DNA from: an uncultured Oscillospiraceae bacterium
GTDB lineage: Bacteria > Bacillota > Clostridia > Oscillospirales > Acutalibacteraceae
Length of the DNA stretch: 64,000 bases
Direction of reading: 5' to 3'
Assembly: GCA_902492455.1 (NCBI GenBank)
Contig: CABULH010000005.1
Location: forward strand, 124,001 to 188,000
Part shown: one piece after another, positions 44,495-52,352 of the stretch
Layout: every line of letters begins with the position of its first letter
Numbering within the stretch: the first letter of the stretch is position 1
Notes under the pieces: generated by a model
The model's database searches: none
What the model was told of the DNA's origin: nothing
What the model saw: only the letters and a program-made list of their open reading frames with translations
Translations under genes and position numbers: made by a program

Positions 44495-45571
44495 TTAATA
44501 ACGATAGGCCGCTTCGGCGCTGTAGTCGAGGTAATATTTCACAGCCTCTCCCGGCACATTCCAGGGGATATGGTTGCCGATACACATCATGTAGCCGCCG
44601 GACATTTTCGCCGTTTCCACCATATTGTCCACCATCTTTTTAATGGCGGCCTTATCCCCCGACTGCAGAATCCGGCTGTCTCCTTCTCCGGCGATAAAGG
44701 CATCCTTATGCCGCCGGGCGATAGCTTTATAATTGGTATAGGGTTCGGAGATGATTCCTCTGGCGCCGCAGGCCATCACATCATCCGCATAAGCATCCAT
44801 ACAGCCGTCGGCCATGAAGATGACCTCCTTACCCGCTGCCTTCAGCATACCGAAAAACTCCTCATACCGGGGGAAGATGTATTTGTTCATCCACGCCGGC
44901 GAGCAGATGGGACCATTCGTCATCACGATATCGTCATGGCAGACCACAAAGTTCACCGGCAGCCGGGCAAAAGCACGGAACAGCCGGCGGTTCAGTTCAG
45001 CGAATTCATCCATGATCCGCTCGAACTCTTTCTCCAGACAGATTTCCAGAAACAGTTCCCAGCCGAAGGTGAGCAGCGGCCACATGAACATGGTGGTGTA
45101 AATCCCCACATCCGCCGCGGAGCCTGCCGGCGCCTTATCGCCCCATTCGGCGGGATACCGTTTCCGATAGGTCTGATACAAAATCTCTTCACTGGAATAA
45201 TCGTAAGGGGACACCGACGGCCAGTCGGTGAAATCCGCTTTTTTCAGCGGGCTGAAGGCCAGCGCCTCCTCCGCTGATTTGAAATAGGCTTCGCCGTGTT
45301 CCCAACCGCTTTCCGTATCCCCCCACCGGGTGGTGTGCCCCACCCGGTCCGCCTCCTGCTTAGGAGGCGGAATGGGTGTATCTTCGTCTGGAATCGGCAG
45401 CCGAAGCTGAGGATACAGCTGAGCCATTCGCTGGCGGCAGAGGCGGGGATGCCGGTAATAGTCGATGCCGGTCAGGTAGGTCTCGGCATCCGGATTGGAC
45501 CAATGCTCCCAGTGAACCACCCGCCGGGGTCCCCGGCCCATAAAAGTCAAATAGCGCTCATCTTCCGTCAT
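44495..45571 (-). CDS. Uroporphyrinogen decarboxylase-like (URO-D superfamily) protein
   Basis: 358 residues, cytoplasmic. URO-D superfamily pattern: FVVCHDDIVMTNGPICSPAWM, then IFPRYEEFFGMLKAAGKEVIFMADGCMDAY, then GIISEPYTNY and a C-terminal CIGNHIPWNVPGEAVKYYLD. True heme-pathway HemE has an N-terminal R-Q-A-G-R signature, not present here. The corrinoid methyltransferase relatives (MtaA/CmuA) carry a zinc HxCxn motif, also not evident. It sits between the two paralogous binding-protein genes, so a role in glycan or methyl-sugar metabolism is possible but unproven. Confidence 0.78.
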   Translation of the reverse strand: MTEDERYLTFMGRGPRRVVHWEHWSNPDAETYLTGIDYYRHPRLCRQRMAQLYPQLRLPIPDEDTPIPPPKQEADRVGHTTRWGDTESGWEHGEAYFKSAEEALAFSPLKKADFTDWPSVSPYDYSSEEILYQTYRKRYPAEWGDKAPAGSAADVGIYTTMFMWPLLTFGWELFLEICLEKEFERIMDEFAELNRRLFRAFARLPVNFVVCHDDIVMTNGPICSPAWMNKYIFPRYEEFFGMLKAAGKEVIFMADGCMDAYADDVMACGARGIISEPYTNYKAIARRHKDAFIAGEGDSRILQSGDKAAIKKMVDNMVETAKMSGGYMMCIGNHIPWNVPGEAVKYYLDYSAEAAYRY

Positions 45572-45621
45572 TCCTGCATCCCTCCTCCGCGCTCTTTTTA
45601 TCGGATGTTTACGCGCTGGTT

Positions 45622-47226
45622 TTACGGCAGTTTCTTAAAGGTATCCTGGATATCCTTATCAAAAGTGCCTTTGATGGCGTCGATAGACGCTGCCACAGTG
45701 TTCTCCTGCCAGAAGATCGCGCTGATACCCGCACGGTCCAGACCCATCTGCAGATTGCGGACGCTGTAACCCACATCCAGCACACTGTTTTTGGCGCCCA
45801 GGCGCATCATCTTCTTGCTCATCTCGTCCCCATCCATGAAGAAATCGGAGACAATGTCGTTTTCATAAGCGTCGATATCCTCAAAGTCCTTGGTGGGGCG
45901 GGCAATGGCCCGGAAGATCTTGGCGGCTTTCTCATAATCCGGGTTGGTGGAGGTCATGGCAAAACCACCCAGGGTGTTGGAGCAGGAAATATAATCCTTC
46001 GCCGCCGGGCCCTTGGGATACACCACCATGCCGTAGTTCAGCCCTTCTTTCAGCTTGAGGGAACCGCCATACCAGATGCGGCCGGCGATAAAGCCCGCCA
46101 GACCCTTTTCAAAATTGTTGAAAACGGTTTCCACACTGGGCATATCGTTCCATTTTTCTTCCGTTTTCATGTTGGGATAGATCTTCATGGTTTTGTCCAC
46201 GTTGACGATCTGATCGAGGAAATTCAGCGCGTCTATGTATTTTTGATCGCTGAAAGTGGCGACGTACTCATTTTTGCTGTTCATCGTCACCGCCATGGCG
46301 CCATTGGAAGCGGCCAGCGCCCGGAGGGGGCTGGAATAGGAATCCACCCAATGCAGGCCGTAGCGGTTGGCGGTGGGCTTGTTGATCTTCTTCAGCATCT
46401 CCCGGAAAACATCCCAGGTCCAGGTGCCGTCCAGAGCCATCTGGGCCGGATCCTCTTTGATGCCGGCCGCCTTCAGCACATCCTTGTTATACCACAGGAA
46501 CAAAGCGGCGGAATCGGCGGGACGTTCATACTGCAGGATATAGGTTTTTCCTTTGAGCGTGGCGTTGGTCTGGGCCTCCAGCCAACGGGTATCATAGAAG
46601 TTGACGATGTCGGCCACATCATTCCAGGTACGTAGGAAGCCGGCGCCCGCTGCGGGAATCCACATTTCCGGCAGCATATTGAGCACGTCCGCTACCTTGT
46701 CTCCCGCCATAATCCGGGGCATCAGCGCTTCCATGCCGCCGTAGAAATCGGTGATGCGAACCTTACAGTTGTATTCCTTTTCCACCTCGTCGATACGCTG
46801 ATGGATCAGCCTCTCAGCCAAGCCCGCGTTGTCCGGCGGTTCCCGATTCATCCAAGGGTTGGCGATGACGAACTCATAGCCGCCCATGTTTTCAACCTTG
46901 TCATCGTACAGCTTGCGTTCCATGGGCTTGGGAGGCTCCGGCGTGGTGTTGGAGCTTGTGTTGGAGCCGGGATTGGAATTGGGCGTTGAATTGGTGCCGG
47001 TGTTGGAGTTGGGATCCGTGCTGGAGTTGGCGCTGGCGTCCGAACCGGGATTCGAACTGGAATCTGCTTTGGAACTGGTACTGGAATTGGAGCTGGTGCC
47101 GGAAGCGTTGGAAGCGGTTCCGGAAGCAGTGGAGCTGGTGTCCTTGCCGCCGCCGCAGCTGCAAACCGTTGCGGCCAATAGAAGAGTCGCCAGAGATACG
47201 CTTAGAATAGATTTTACCCGTCTCAT
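45622..47226 (-). CDS. Extracellular solute-binding lipoprotein (family 1), second paralog
   Basis: 534 residues from the ATG at 47226 (AGAGGGGG upstream). The lipobox is TVCSC with Cys at 24. The Ser/Asn/Thr linker (~28-110) is rich in NSNTGTNSTPNSNPGSN-type repeats. The binding domain matches the paralog: KVENMGGYEFVIANPWMN, DFYGGMEALMPRIMAGDK, LPEMWIPAAGAGFLRTWND and VVYPKGPAAKDY. Divergence is concentrated after residue ~330. Second gene of the operon, right after the GH29 gene. Confidence 0.88.
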   Translation of the reverse strand: MRRVKSILSVSLATLLLAATVCSCGGGKDTSSTASGTASNASGTSSNSSTSSKADSSSNPGSDASANSSTDPNSNTGTNSTPNSNPGSNTSSNTTPEPPKPMERKLYDDKVENMGGYEFVIANPWMNREPPDNAGLAERLIHQRIDEVEKEYNCKVRITDFYGGMEALMPRIMAGDKVADVLNMLPEMWIPAAGAGFLRTWNDVADIVNFYDTRWLEAQTNATLKGKTYILQYERPADSAALFLWYNKDVLKAAGIKEDPAQMALDGTWTWDVFREMLKKINKPTANRYGLHWVDSYSSPLRALAASNGAMAVTMNSKNEYVATFSDQKYIDALNFLDQIVNVDKTMKIYPNMKTEEKWNDMPSVETVFNNFEKGLAGFIAGRIWYGGSLKLKEGLNYGMVVYPKGPAAKDYISCSNTLGGFAMTSTNPDYEKAAKIFRAIARPTKDFEDIDAYENDIVSDFFMDGDEMSKKMMRLGAKNSVLDVGYSVRNLQMGLDRAGISAIFWQENTVAASIDAIKGTFDKDIQDTFKKLP

Positions 47227-47294
47227 TGTGTTTCCCCCTCTTTTATTGTAAAGCGGTTGCCAATGGATAACAGAAATGCAGACAGACTCACGAC

Positions 47295-48782
47295 TCACAG
47301 AAGCTGAATTTTAAAGGTCACCGGGAAATCGCTTTTAATGCCGGACAGCGGCTGAATTTTCAGCGCCTCGTCGTCAATAGCATACATCACGCTGCGGTTG
47401 AAGCCCAGCACCGAGATGGAGGTAATTTGTCCCTTGAAATGCGGCGATCCCTTCCGCAGCGCGCGGATATGCACCGGCTGACCCGTCCATTTCATGACAA
47501 AGGCGTAGATGACGCCTTTCTTATAGGTGAAGCGGATATCCTCATGGGTGTATTCGCCTCGGGCCGTATCGGTCATATAGCCTTCGGGGATCTCCGTCGG
47601 ACCTTCCCCATAGATCCGCCAGAAGGTGGTGTCATAGATGGCTTCGCCGTTGGCGTCCATCCAGTTGCCGATTTCCTCCAGCACTTCCTTTTCCTCTTTG
47701 GCAATGGTGCCGTCCGCCTTGGGACCGACGTTAAGCAGCATACAGCCGTTTTTGCTCACCACGTCCACCAGATCGCAGACGATGGACTCCGCTTTTTTAT
47801 ACACATTATTTTCGATATATCCCCAGGAGTTGCAGCCCACAGCCGTATCGCACTGCCACAGCCGGGGGGAGATGGCGCTGAGCTGGCCCCGCTCCACATC
47901 GAAAACAGCGCTGCCCAGCGCAAAGGAATCGTGTTTGTAATCGATAGCCACCGGCACGCCCCATTTGAAGGCCCGGTTGTAATAATAAGCGGCGAACTTC
48001 CGCAGGTAGGGCTTAAAAGCAGGCAGCTCGATCCACCAGTCGAAATAGATCAGCTTGGGACGATAGCGGTCTACCAGCTCGCAGCACCGCACCAGCCAAT
48101 CCTGCATATGCGCGATGAGCTGCGGCGTCTCCTCGTAGCCCTCCCAATCCTCGGGCGAGGGCATGGCTGGCCCGTAATATTCCTCAAAGTCCGGGTCATT
48201 GACGTCACCGCAGAGCCGAGCCCCTTCCATGAACCAGTAATGTTCGGCGCGGTGATGGGAAGCGCCCATAATCAGACCGTTGTGCTTGCAGGCTTCCTTC
48301 AGCTCTCCCAGCACGTCCCGGCAGGGTCCCATATTCACCGCGGTGAAGGGAGAAAGGTTGCTGTCGTACATCATAAAGCCGTCGTGATGCTCCGCCACCG
48401 GCACCACATAACGGGCGCCGGCGCGCTTGAAAAGCGAAATCCACTCTTCCGCATCGAACTTTTCTCCGCGGAAAAGGGGGATCAGCTCTTTATAGCCGAA
48501 TTCATTCTGCGGCCCGAACTTTTCCCGGTGGTAAGCGTATTCCGGGCGATCCTCCTGATACATAAAGCGGGAATACCACTCGCTGCCGTAGGCGGGAACA
48601 CTGTAAATGCCCCAATGGATAAAGATCCCGAACTTCGCCGCGCTGTACCAGTAGGGAGGTCGATAATCGCACAAAGATTCCCAAGTGTCTTTATAAGGAC
48701 CCTTGTTAATCACTTCATCGATTTCCTTCAGGTAATTTCGCACATACGTCTCTCTGTCAACCGTTTTTGCCGCTTTTTGCAC
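47295..48782 (-). CDS. Alpha-L-fucosidase (GH29)
   Basis: 495 residues from a GTG at 48782 (GGGGAG ten bases upstream; no closer ATG). No signal peptide, so it acts on imported oligosaccharides. GH29 retaining fucosidase motifs: FGIFIHWGIYSVPAYGSEWY, VVPVAEHHDGFMMYDS, ASHHRAEHYW and the nucleophile D248 in LIYFDWW. It continues with MLLNVGPKADGTI and a C-terminal beta domain. First gene of the twelve-gene operon, divergent from an AraC regulator, so release of L-fucose (or a close analog) probably defines the substrate class of the operon. Confidence 0.93.
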   Translation of the reverse strand: MQKAAKTVDRETYVRNYLKEIDEVINKGPYKDTWESLCDYRPPYWYSAAKFGIFIHWGIYSVPAYGSEWYSRFMYQEDRPEYAYHREKFGPQNEFGYKELIPLFRGEKFDAEEWISLFKRAGARYVVPVAEHHDGFMMYDSNLSPFTAVNMGPCRDVLGELKEACKHNGLIMGASHHRAEHYWFMEGARLCGDVNDPDFEEYYGPAMPSPEDWEGYEETPQLIAHMQDWLVRCCELVDRYRPKLIYFDWWIELPAFKPYLRKFAAYYYNRAFKWGVPVAIDYKHDSFALGSAVFDVERGQLSAISPRLWQCDTAVGCNSWGYIENNVYKKAESIVCDLVDVVSKNGCMLLNVGPKADGTIAKEEKEVLEEIGNWMDANGEAIYDTTFWRIYGEGPTEIPEGYMTDTARGEYTHEDIRFTYKKGVIYAFVMKWTGQPVHIRALRKGSPHFKGQITSISVLGFNRSVMYAIDDEALKIQPLSGIKSDFPVTFKIQLL

Positions 48783-48833
48783 TTTCTCTTCACTCCCCAG
48801 TGATAATGCCGGACTTTTCCTGTTATATTTGAA

Positions 48834-48845
48834 GCCTTATAAGGC
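48834..48845. promoter_or_regulatory. 12-bp perfect palindrome in the divergent GH29/araC control region
   Basis: GCCTTATAAGGC lies between the GH29 start and the araC promoter, close to where the minus-strand operon promoter should be. A candidate operator, though AraC proteins more often bind direct repeats. Confidence 0.45.
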
Positions 48846-48885
48846 ACTTTGTACTCTGTGCGGGATTTTTCCTAAATTACAGCAC

Positions 48886-48913
48886 TTGCATAATCCTTGC
48901 CCTTTGTTATAAT
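48886..48913 (+). promoter_or_regulatory. Predicted promoter of the AraC regulator
   Basis: TTGCAT (48886-48891), a 16-base spacer and a perfect TATAAT (48908-48913). The predicted start is only ~10 bases before the ATG at 48930. The in-frame ATG at 48912 falls inside the -10 box and cannot be used from this promoter. Confidence 0.7.
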
Positions 48914-48929
48914 GAAGGCGGGTGATAAA

Positions 48930-49745
48930 ATGAGCAACTGTGATATTCTCCTCGCCAATTTGAATATTAACTACATGGGTTTCCTCTATGAAAAGATGGG
49001 AGCCAAGGTTGGAGAGGACTTTACCGTAGGATTCAACAGCATCCAATTGGTCTGCGAAGGCAGCGGCTGGATCCGGGTAAACGGTAAGATGTACTGTCCG
49101 GAAAAGGGACACATCTGCCTGCTGCCGGCCAACACCGTCCAGGCCTACGGCCCCATCGGCGACAAATACATCAAAAAGTATTTCTGTCACTTCTATGCGG
49201 ATGTGGACGGTCAAAACCTTTTTGACCTCATCGACTACGAGGCATCGGTCATGGTAAATGATTACAACAAAGCGCTGCGTCTTTTCTATGAACTGGAACG
49301 AATTCACGAACAGGATGATCTTCTCTCCACCCTGAGAAAAAAGCAGCTGATTCTCAATCTGATATGTATCCTGCTGGAAAGTCAGGACAATCCGCCCACC
49401 GTTCACCGGCATGAGGACAACATCACCATTAAGATCATCGATTACATCAACAACAACCTGAGCAAGAACATTTCGGTGACTGAACTGGCGGCCCTGTTCG
49501 GATACAATACCAACTACTTCACCAGCCTGTTCAAGTCCTACACCAACATGACGCCGAAGATGTACATCATCAATGCCAAGCTAAAAAAAGCGGTGACGCT
49601 GCTGTACGATATGAACCTCTCCATCGCGGAAATCGCTGAGCAGACGGGATTTGTCAATCAATATTACTTCTCCACATCCTTCAAGAAAAACTATGGTCTG
49701 TCCCCCAGTCAATATAGAGACATGTACATTAAAAATGCTGATTAA
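48930..49745 (+). CDS. AraC-family transcriptional regulator
   Basis: 271 residues from the ATG at 48930, chosen because the upstream ATG at 48912 overlaps the promoter. An N-terminal cupin-like sensing domain (VGFNSIQLVCEGSGWIRVNG, MYCPEKGHICLLPANTVQ) is followed by a helical linker. The C-terminal double helix-turn-helix spans ~165-268, with LAALFGYNTNYFTSLFKSYTN and IAEIAEQTGFVNQYYFSTSFK...GLSPSQYR, the AraC signature. Divergent from the twelve-gene glycan operon and most likely its activator, with an oligosaccharide or sugar as ligand. No terminator was seen after it. Confidence 0.92.
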   Translation: MSNCDILLANLNINYMGFLYEKMGAKVGEDFTVGFNSIQLVCEGSGWIRVNGKMYCPEKGHICLLPANTVQAYGPIGDKYIKKYFCHFYADVDGQNLFDLIDYEASVMVNDYNKALRLFYELERIHEQDDLLSTLRKKQLILNLICILLESQDNPPTVHRHEDNITIKIIDYINNNLSKNISVTELAALFGYNTNYFTSLFKSYTNMTPKMYIINAKLKKAVTLLYDMNLSIAEIAEQTGFVNQYYFSTSFKKNYGLSPSQYRDMYIKNAD

Positions 49746-49784
49746 ATTATACCAATTTGGTTAATCTAATTAAATTTATAAATT

Positions 49785-49813
49785 CCATGTCTATTTATAA
49801 TTTTCTCAGTTGT
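49785..49813 (-). repeat. 29-base dispersed repeat, copy B
   Basis: Inverted copy of 24619-24647 with one mismatch, placed between araC and the EIIC-EAL promoter. Next to both copies is a CTTTT..CTC...AAAATT.GAC segment in the same (plus) orientation. Confidence 0.7.
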
Positions 49814-49948
49814 GCTTTTTTCTCTAAAATTCGACGTCATTCCCGCCGCTGAAGAGTCTGCCAAAGCCTGGAAAAATCCGTGAAATTTCGCCTCTGGACC
49901 AAGGTTTTTCCCAGAATAAAGAAAGGTATCCAGCCTTTGGATAACGGC

Positions 49949-49977
49949 TTTACTTTTTTCCTCATCCCGTATATAAT
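49949..49977 (+). promoter_or_regulatory. Predicted promoter of the EIIC-EAL leader
   Basis: TTTACT (49949-49954), an exact 17-base spacer and a perfect TATAAT (49972-49977). Confidence 0.75.
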
Positions 49978-50055
49978 GCTCACAGAAGCATATTCTTCTA
50001 CCCAGCCCCGGCTGAGAAACAGCCGCCTCAAGGCACACAGGCAGCATATAATAAC

Positions 50056-50083
50056 AAACAAGCCGGCGTGGCCGGCTTGTTTT
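50056..50083 (+). terminator. Terminator hairpin inside the EIIC-EAL leader
   Basis: A 12-bp stem AAACAAGCCGGC/GCCGGCTTGTTT with a GTG loop; the T-rich end is TTGTTTTG. It lies ~70 nt after the predicted transcript start and 52 bases before the EIIC-EAL ATG, so read-through would be required for expression. Confidence 0.65.
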
Positions 50084-50134
50084 GCTGTAGACGATGATGA
50101 GATTGCTCTAACCTGACGAATCGGAGGAAAAAGC

Positions 50135-52270
50135 ATGGCGAGTATGCGCAGGCGGCTGGATTCCCTATACGACCGGCTGGAGGACAACCGCCTCCTTCTG
50201 GCCGTGCGTAATGGTATCCTCATGACGATTCCCGCCGTCATGGCGGGTTCCATTGCCCTGCTGCTTATCAGCATTCCGCTGGACGGTTATCAAAACGCTC
50301 TGCAGGCGCTGTGGGGCGGCGCCCTGTATCAGATTTTTTCCGTTGCCCACGGAGCCACGCTGGGTTCCATCTCCCTGCTGATGCTGCTTGCCATCAGCTA
50401 CAGCTATGCGGATACCACCCGGATGAGCGGCAAGGAAATCGTGCCTCTGGTGAGTCTGTGCGCCTACATCGCCTTTACCATGGGGGAAGATCTGAGCATC
50501 CACCCCACCATCTTTCAGAGCACATGGCTTTTCTACGCCATTCTGGTGGCTTTAAGCTCGTCGGCCCTGTTTGTGGGGCTGCTGAACCGCCTGCCCTTTC
50601 ATCTGAAAACCTATGCGGACGGGGAAAACGCCCTGTTCCGCCAGGTATTCGCCACTATTCTGCCCGCGGCGATGGTGATCGCCCTGGCCGCTGTTCTCAA
50701 TCGTCTGCTGACCACCCTTTTCGGGGGTGTGGATCTGCAAACCCTGCTGTCCGATTTCAACGCCGCCTTGTTCAGCCGCATCGGCATCAACCTTGGAAGC
50801 GGGCTGCTGTTTATTCTTCTGATGCATCTGATGTGGTTTTTCGGGATTCACGGCAGCAATATCCTGGACAATGTGGCGCGCAGCGTGTTTGAGCCGATTG
50901 TAGAGCATAATTGCCGGCAGATTGCCGCCGGGCAGGTCCCCGCGGAAATCGTCAGCAAAACCTTTTTCGATACCTTTGTGCTTTTCGGCGGCTGCGGAAC
51001 CATGCTCTGCCTGATCCTGGCGATTTTTCTATGCGACCGGCGACGCAGCGTGCGCAAGCTGTCCAAAATCGCTTTGGTACCCGCTGTGTTCAATATGAAC
51101 GAGCTGATGATGTTCGGCATCCCCGTGGTGTTCAATCCCCTGTATTTCATCCCCTTTCTCCTCACACCGCTGGTGCTGACCCTGGTGAGCTATTTAGCAA
51201 CCTTTATCGGACTGGTGCCCCACACTATTCATTCGGTGGAATGGACCACCCCGATTTTTCTCAGCGGCTATGTCGCCACCGATTCGGCGGCGGGCAGCCT
51301 GCTGCAACTGTTCAATCTGGCGCTGGGTACCTGTATCTATATCCCCTTTGTCAAGCTGTCCCAAGCTTATCAGCGCCGCCGGGTTAAGGAACAGATATTC
51401 CGGCTGACCGAACTGGTGAAGCGGGCGGAAGAGGAAGGGCGGGAACCCCAGCTGACCACCATGACCGGTTCGCCGGGTCTCACCGCCAAAGGGTTGGCCG
51501 CCGACCTGCAGGAGGCCATCCGCTCCCGTTCCCTGGAGCTGTACTATCAGCCGCAGGTAAACAGTGATGGAAAAATTGTGGGAGCGGAAGCACTGCTGCG
51601 GTGGAAGCACAACATCGCCGGTTTCCTTTATCCGCCTTTGGTGATCGCTTTGGCTAAGGAAGCGGGGCTGATGGATCAGCTGGACGCCTTCATCATCGGC
51701 CAAACCTGCGATGATATGGAACGCCTGACCGCTGATTTCCCCCGGCCGCTGCAGGTATCCCTGAATCTGACGGCGGAACAGATCGCTTCTCCAAAGGTGA
51801 TCGACAGTATTCTCCAGGAGACCGGCCGCCGCCGGTTCGGCGCTTCCCAACTGGGGGTGGAACTGACCGAGCAGGCCATGTTCAACATCTCCCCCGCCTC
51901 CAGCGAACTGTTGGACAGGCTGCGTCAGGCAGGCATTCTGGTGCTGATGGATGATTTCGGCATGGGTCACAGCTCCATGATGCATCTGCAGCATCATCAA
52001 TTCGACGTGGTGAAGCTGGACGGGGCGCTGGTGCGGGATATTGAAACCAATCCCCGCAGCCGGGAAATTGTCTCCTCCATCCTTTACCTCTCCCGTTCCC
52101 TGCATTTTCAGGTATTGGCCGAATATGTGGAAACCACAGCCCAGCGGGATGTTCTGCGGGAATTGGGCTGTCTGATTTATCAGGGCTGGCTGTACAGCCC
52201 CGCCCTCCCCTTTGAGGAACTGAAGGAATACATCCGCCGGCATGAGGCTGGCGATGCTGCAGAGGAATAA
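50135..52270 (+). CDS. PTS EIIC-domain / EAL-domain fusion (putative sugar-responsive c-di-GMP phosphodiesterase)
   Basis: 711 residues. Residues ~1-425 are a complete PTS EIIC of the lactose/cellobiose type with ~10 membrane segments, including MHLMWFFGIHGSNIL, VFNMNELMMFGIPVVFNP and VEWTTPIFLSGYVATDS. A helical connector (~425-470) leads to an EAL domain (~470-700) with all catalytic positions: EALLRW (E485), NLT (N544), ELTE (E576), DDFG (D606, D607), KLD (K627), EYVET (E663) and QGW (Q683). It should hydrolyse cyclic-di-GMP. EIIC probably acts as a sugar sensor, since no EIIA or EIIB is encoded nearby. Monocistronic, preceded by a structured leader with a terminator and followed by a strong terminator. 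Confidence 0.92.
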   Translation: MASMRRRLDSLYDRLEDNRLLLAVRNGILMTIPAVMAGSIALLLISIPLDGYQNALQALWGGALYQIFSVAHGATLGSISLLMLLAISYSYADTTRMSGKEIVPLVSLCAYIAFTMGEDLSIHPTIFQSTWLFYAILVALSSSALFVGLLNRLPFHLKTYADGENALFRQVFATILPAAMVIALAAVLNRLLTTLFGGVDLQTLLSDFNAALFSRIGINLGSGLLFILLMHLMWFFGIHGSNILDNVARSVFEPIVEHNCRQIAAGQVPAEIVSKTFFDTFVLFGGCGTMLCLILAIFLCDRRRSVRKLSKIALVPAVFNMNELMMFGIPVVFNPLYFIPFLLTPLVLTLVSYLATFIGLVPHTIHSVEWTTPIFLSGYVATDSAAGSLLQLFNLALGTCIYIPFVKLSQAYQRRRVKEQIFRLTELVKRAEEEGREPQLTTMTGSPGLTAKGLAADLQEAIRSRSLELYYQPQVNSDGKIVGAEALLRWKHNIAGFLYPPLVIALAKEAGLMDQLDAFIIGQTCDDMERLTADFPRPLQVSLNLTAEQIASPKVIDSILQETGRRRFGASQLGVELTEQAMFNISPASSELLDRLRQAGILVLMDDFGMGHSSMMHLQHHQFDVVKLDGALVRDIETNPRSREIVSSILYLSRSLHFQVLAEYVETTAQRDVLRELGCLIYQGWLYSPALPFEELKEYIRRHEAGDAAEE

Positions 52271-52320
52271 AGAAACGGGTTCGCCGCAAGATGATGCAGC
52301 GAACCCGTTTCTTTATTTGC
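52269..52320. terminator. Bidirectional terminator after the EIIC-EAL gene
   Basis: A 16-bp perfect stem (52269-52284 with 52299-52314; AAACGGGTTCGC/GCGAACCCGTTT) with A and T flanks. It also serves the convergent TVP38 gene. Confidence 0.9.
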
Positions 52321-52352
52321 CGGCGGCTGTGCCGCCTCTTTTATAATGGCAT

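Larger units (their letters stand above)
49746..50134 (+). promoter_or_regulatory. Intergenic region and structured leader before the EIIC-EAL gene
   Basis: 389 bases. The first ~170 are AT-rich and carry the 29-base repeat (49785-49813) shared with 24619-24647. A strong promoter follows at 49949-49977. The predicted transcript begins near 49984 with hairpins AGAAG/CTTCT (49984-49999) and CGGCTG-AGAAA-CAGCCG (50009-50025), then reaches a terminator hairpin (50056-50083) before the ribosome site GGAGG. This is the layout of an attenuator or riboswitch. It does not match the cyclic-di-GMP-I, cyclic-di-GMP-II or T-box consensus that I know. Confidence 0.5.

Noticed and set aside
49984..50055. 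Cyclic-di-GMP riboswitch before the EAL gene
   Set aside because: Tempting from context, but the conserved GEMM-I sequence blocks and the class II pseudoknot sequences are not present. Kept only as an unknown leader.
49880..50116. 78-codon plus-strand ORF upstream of the EIIC-EAL gene
   Set aside because: No ribosome site, and it spans the promoter, the leader hairpins and the terminator, so it is very unlikely to be translated.
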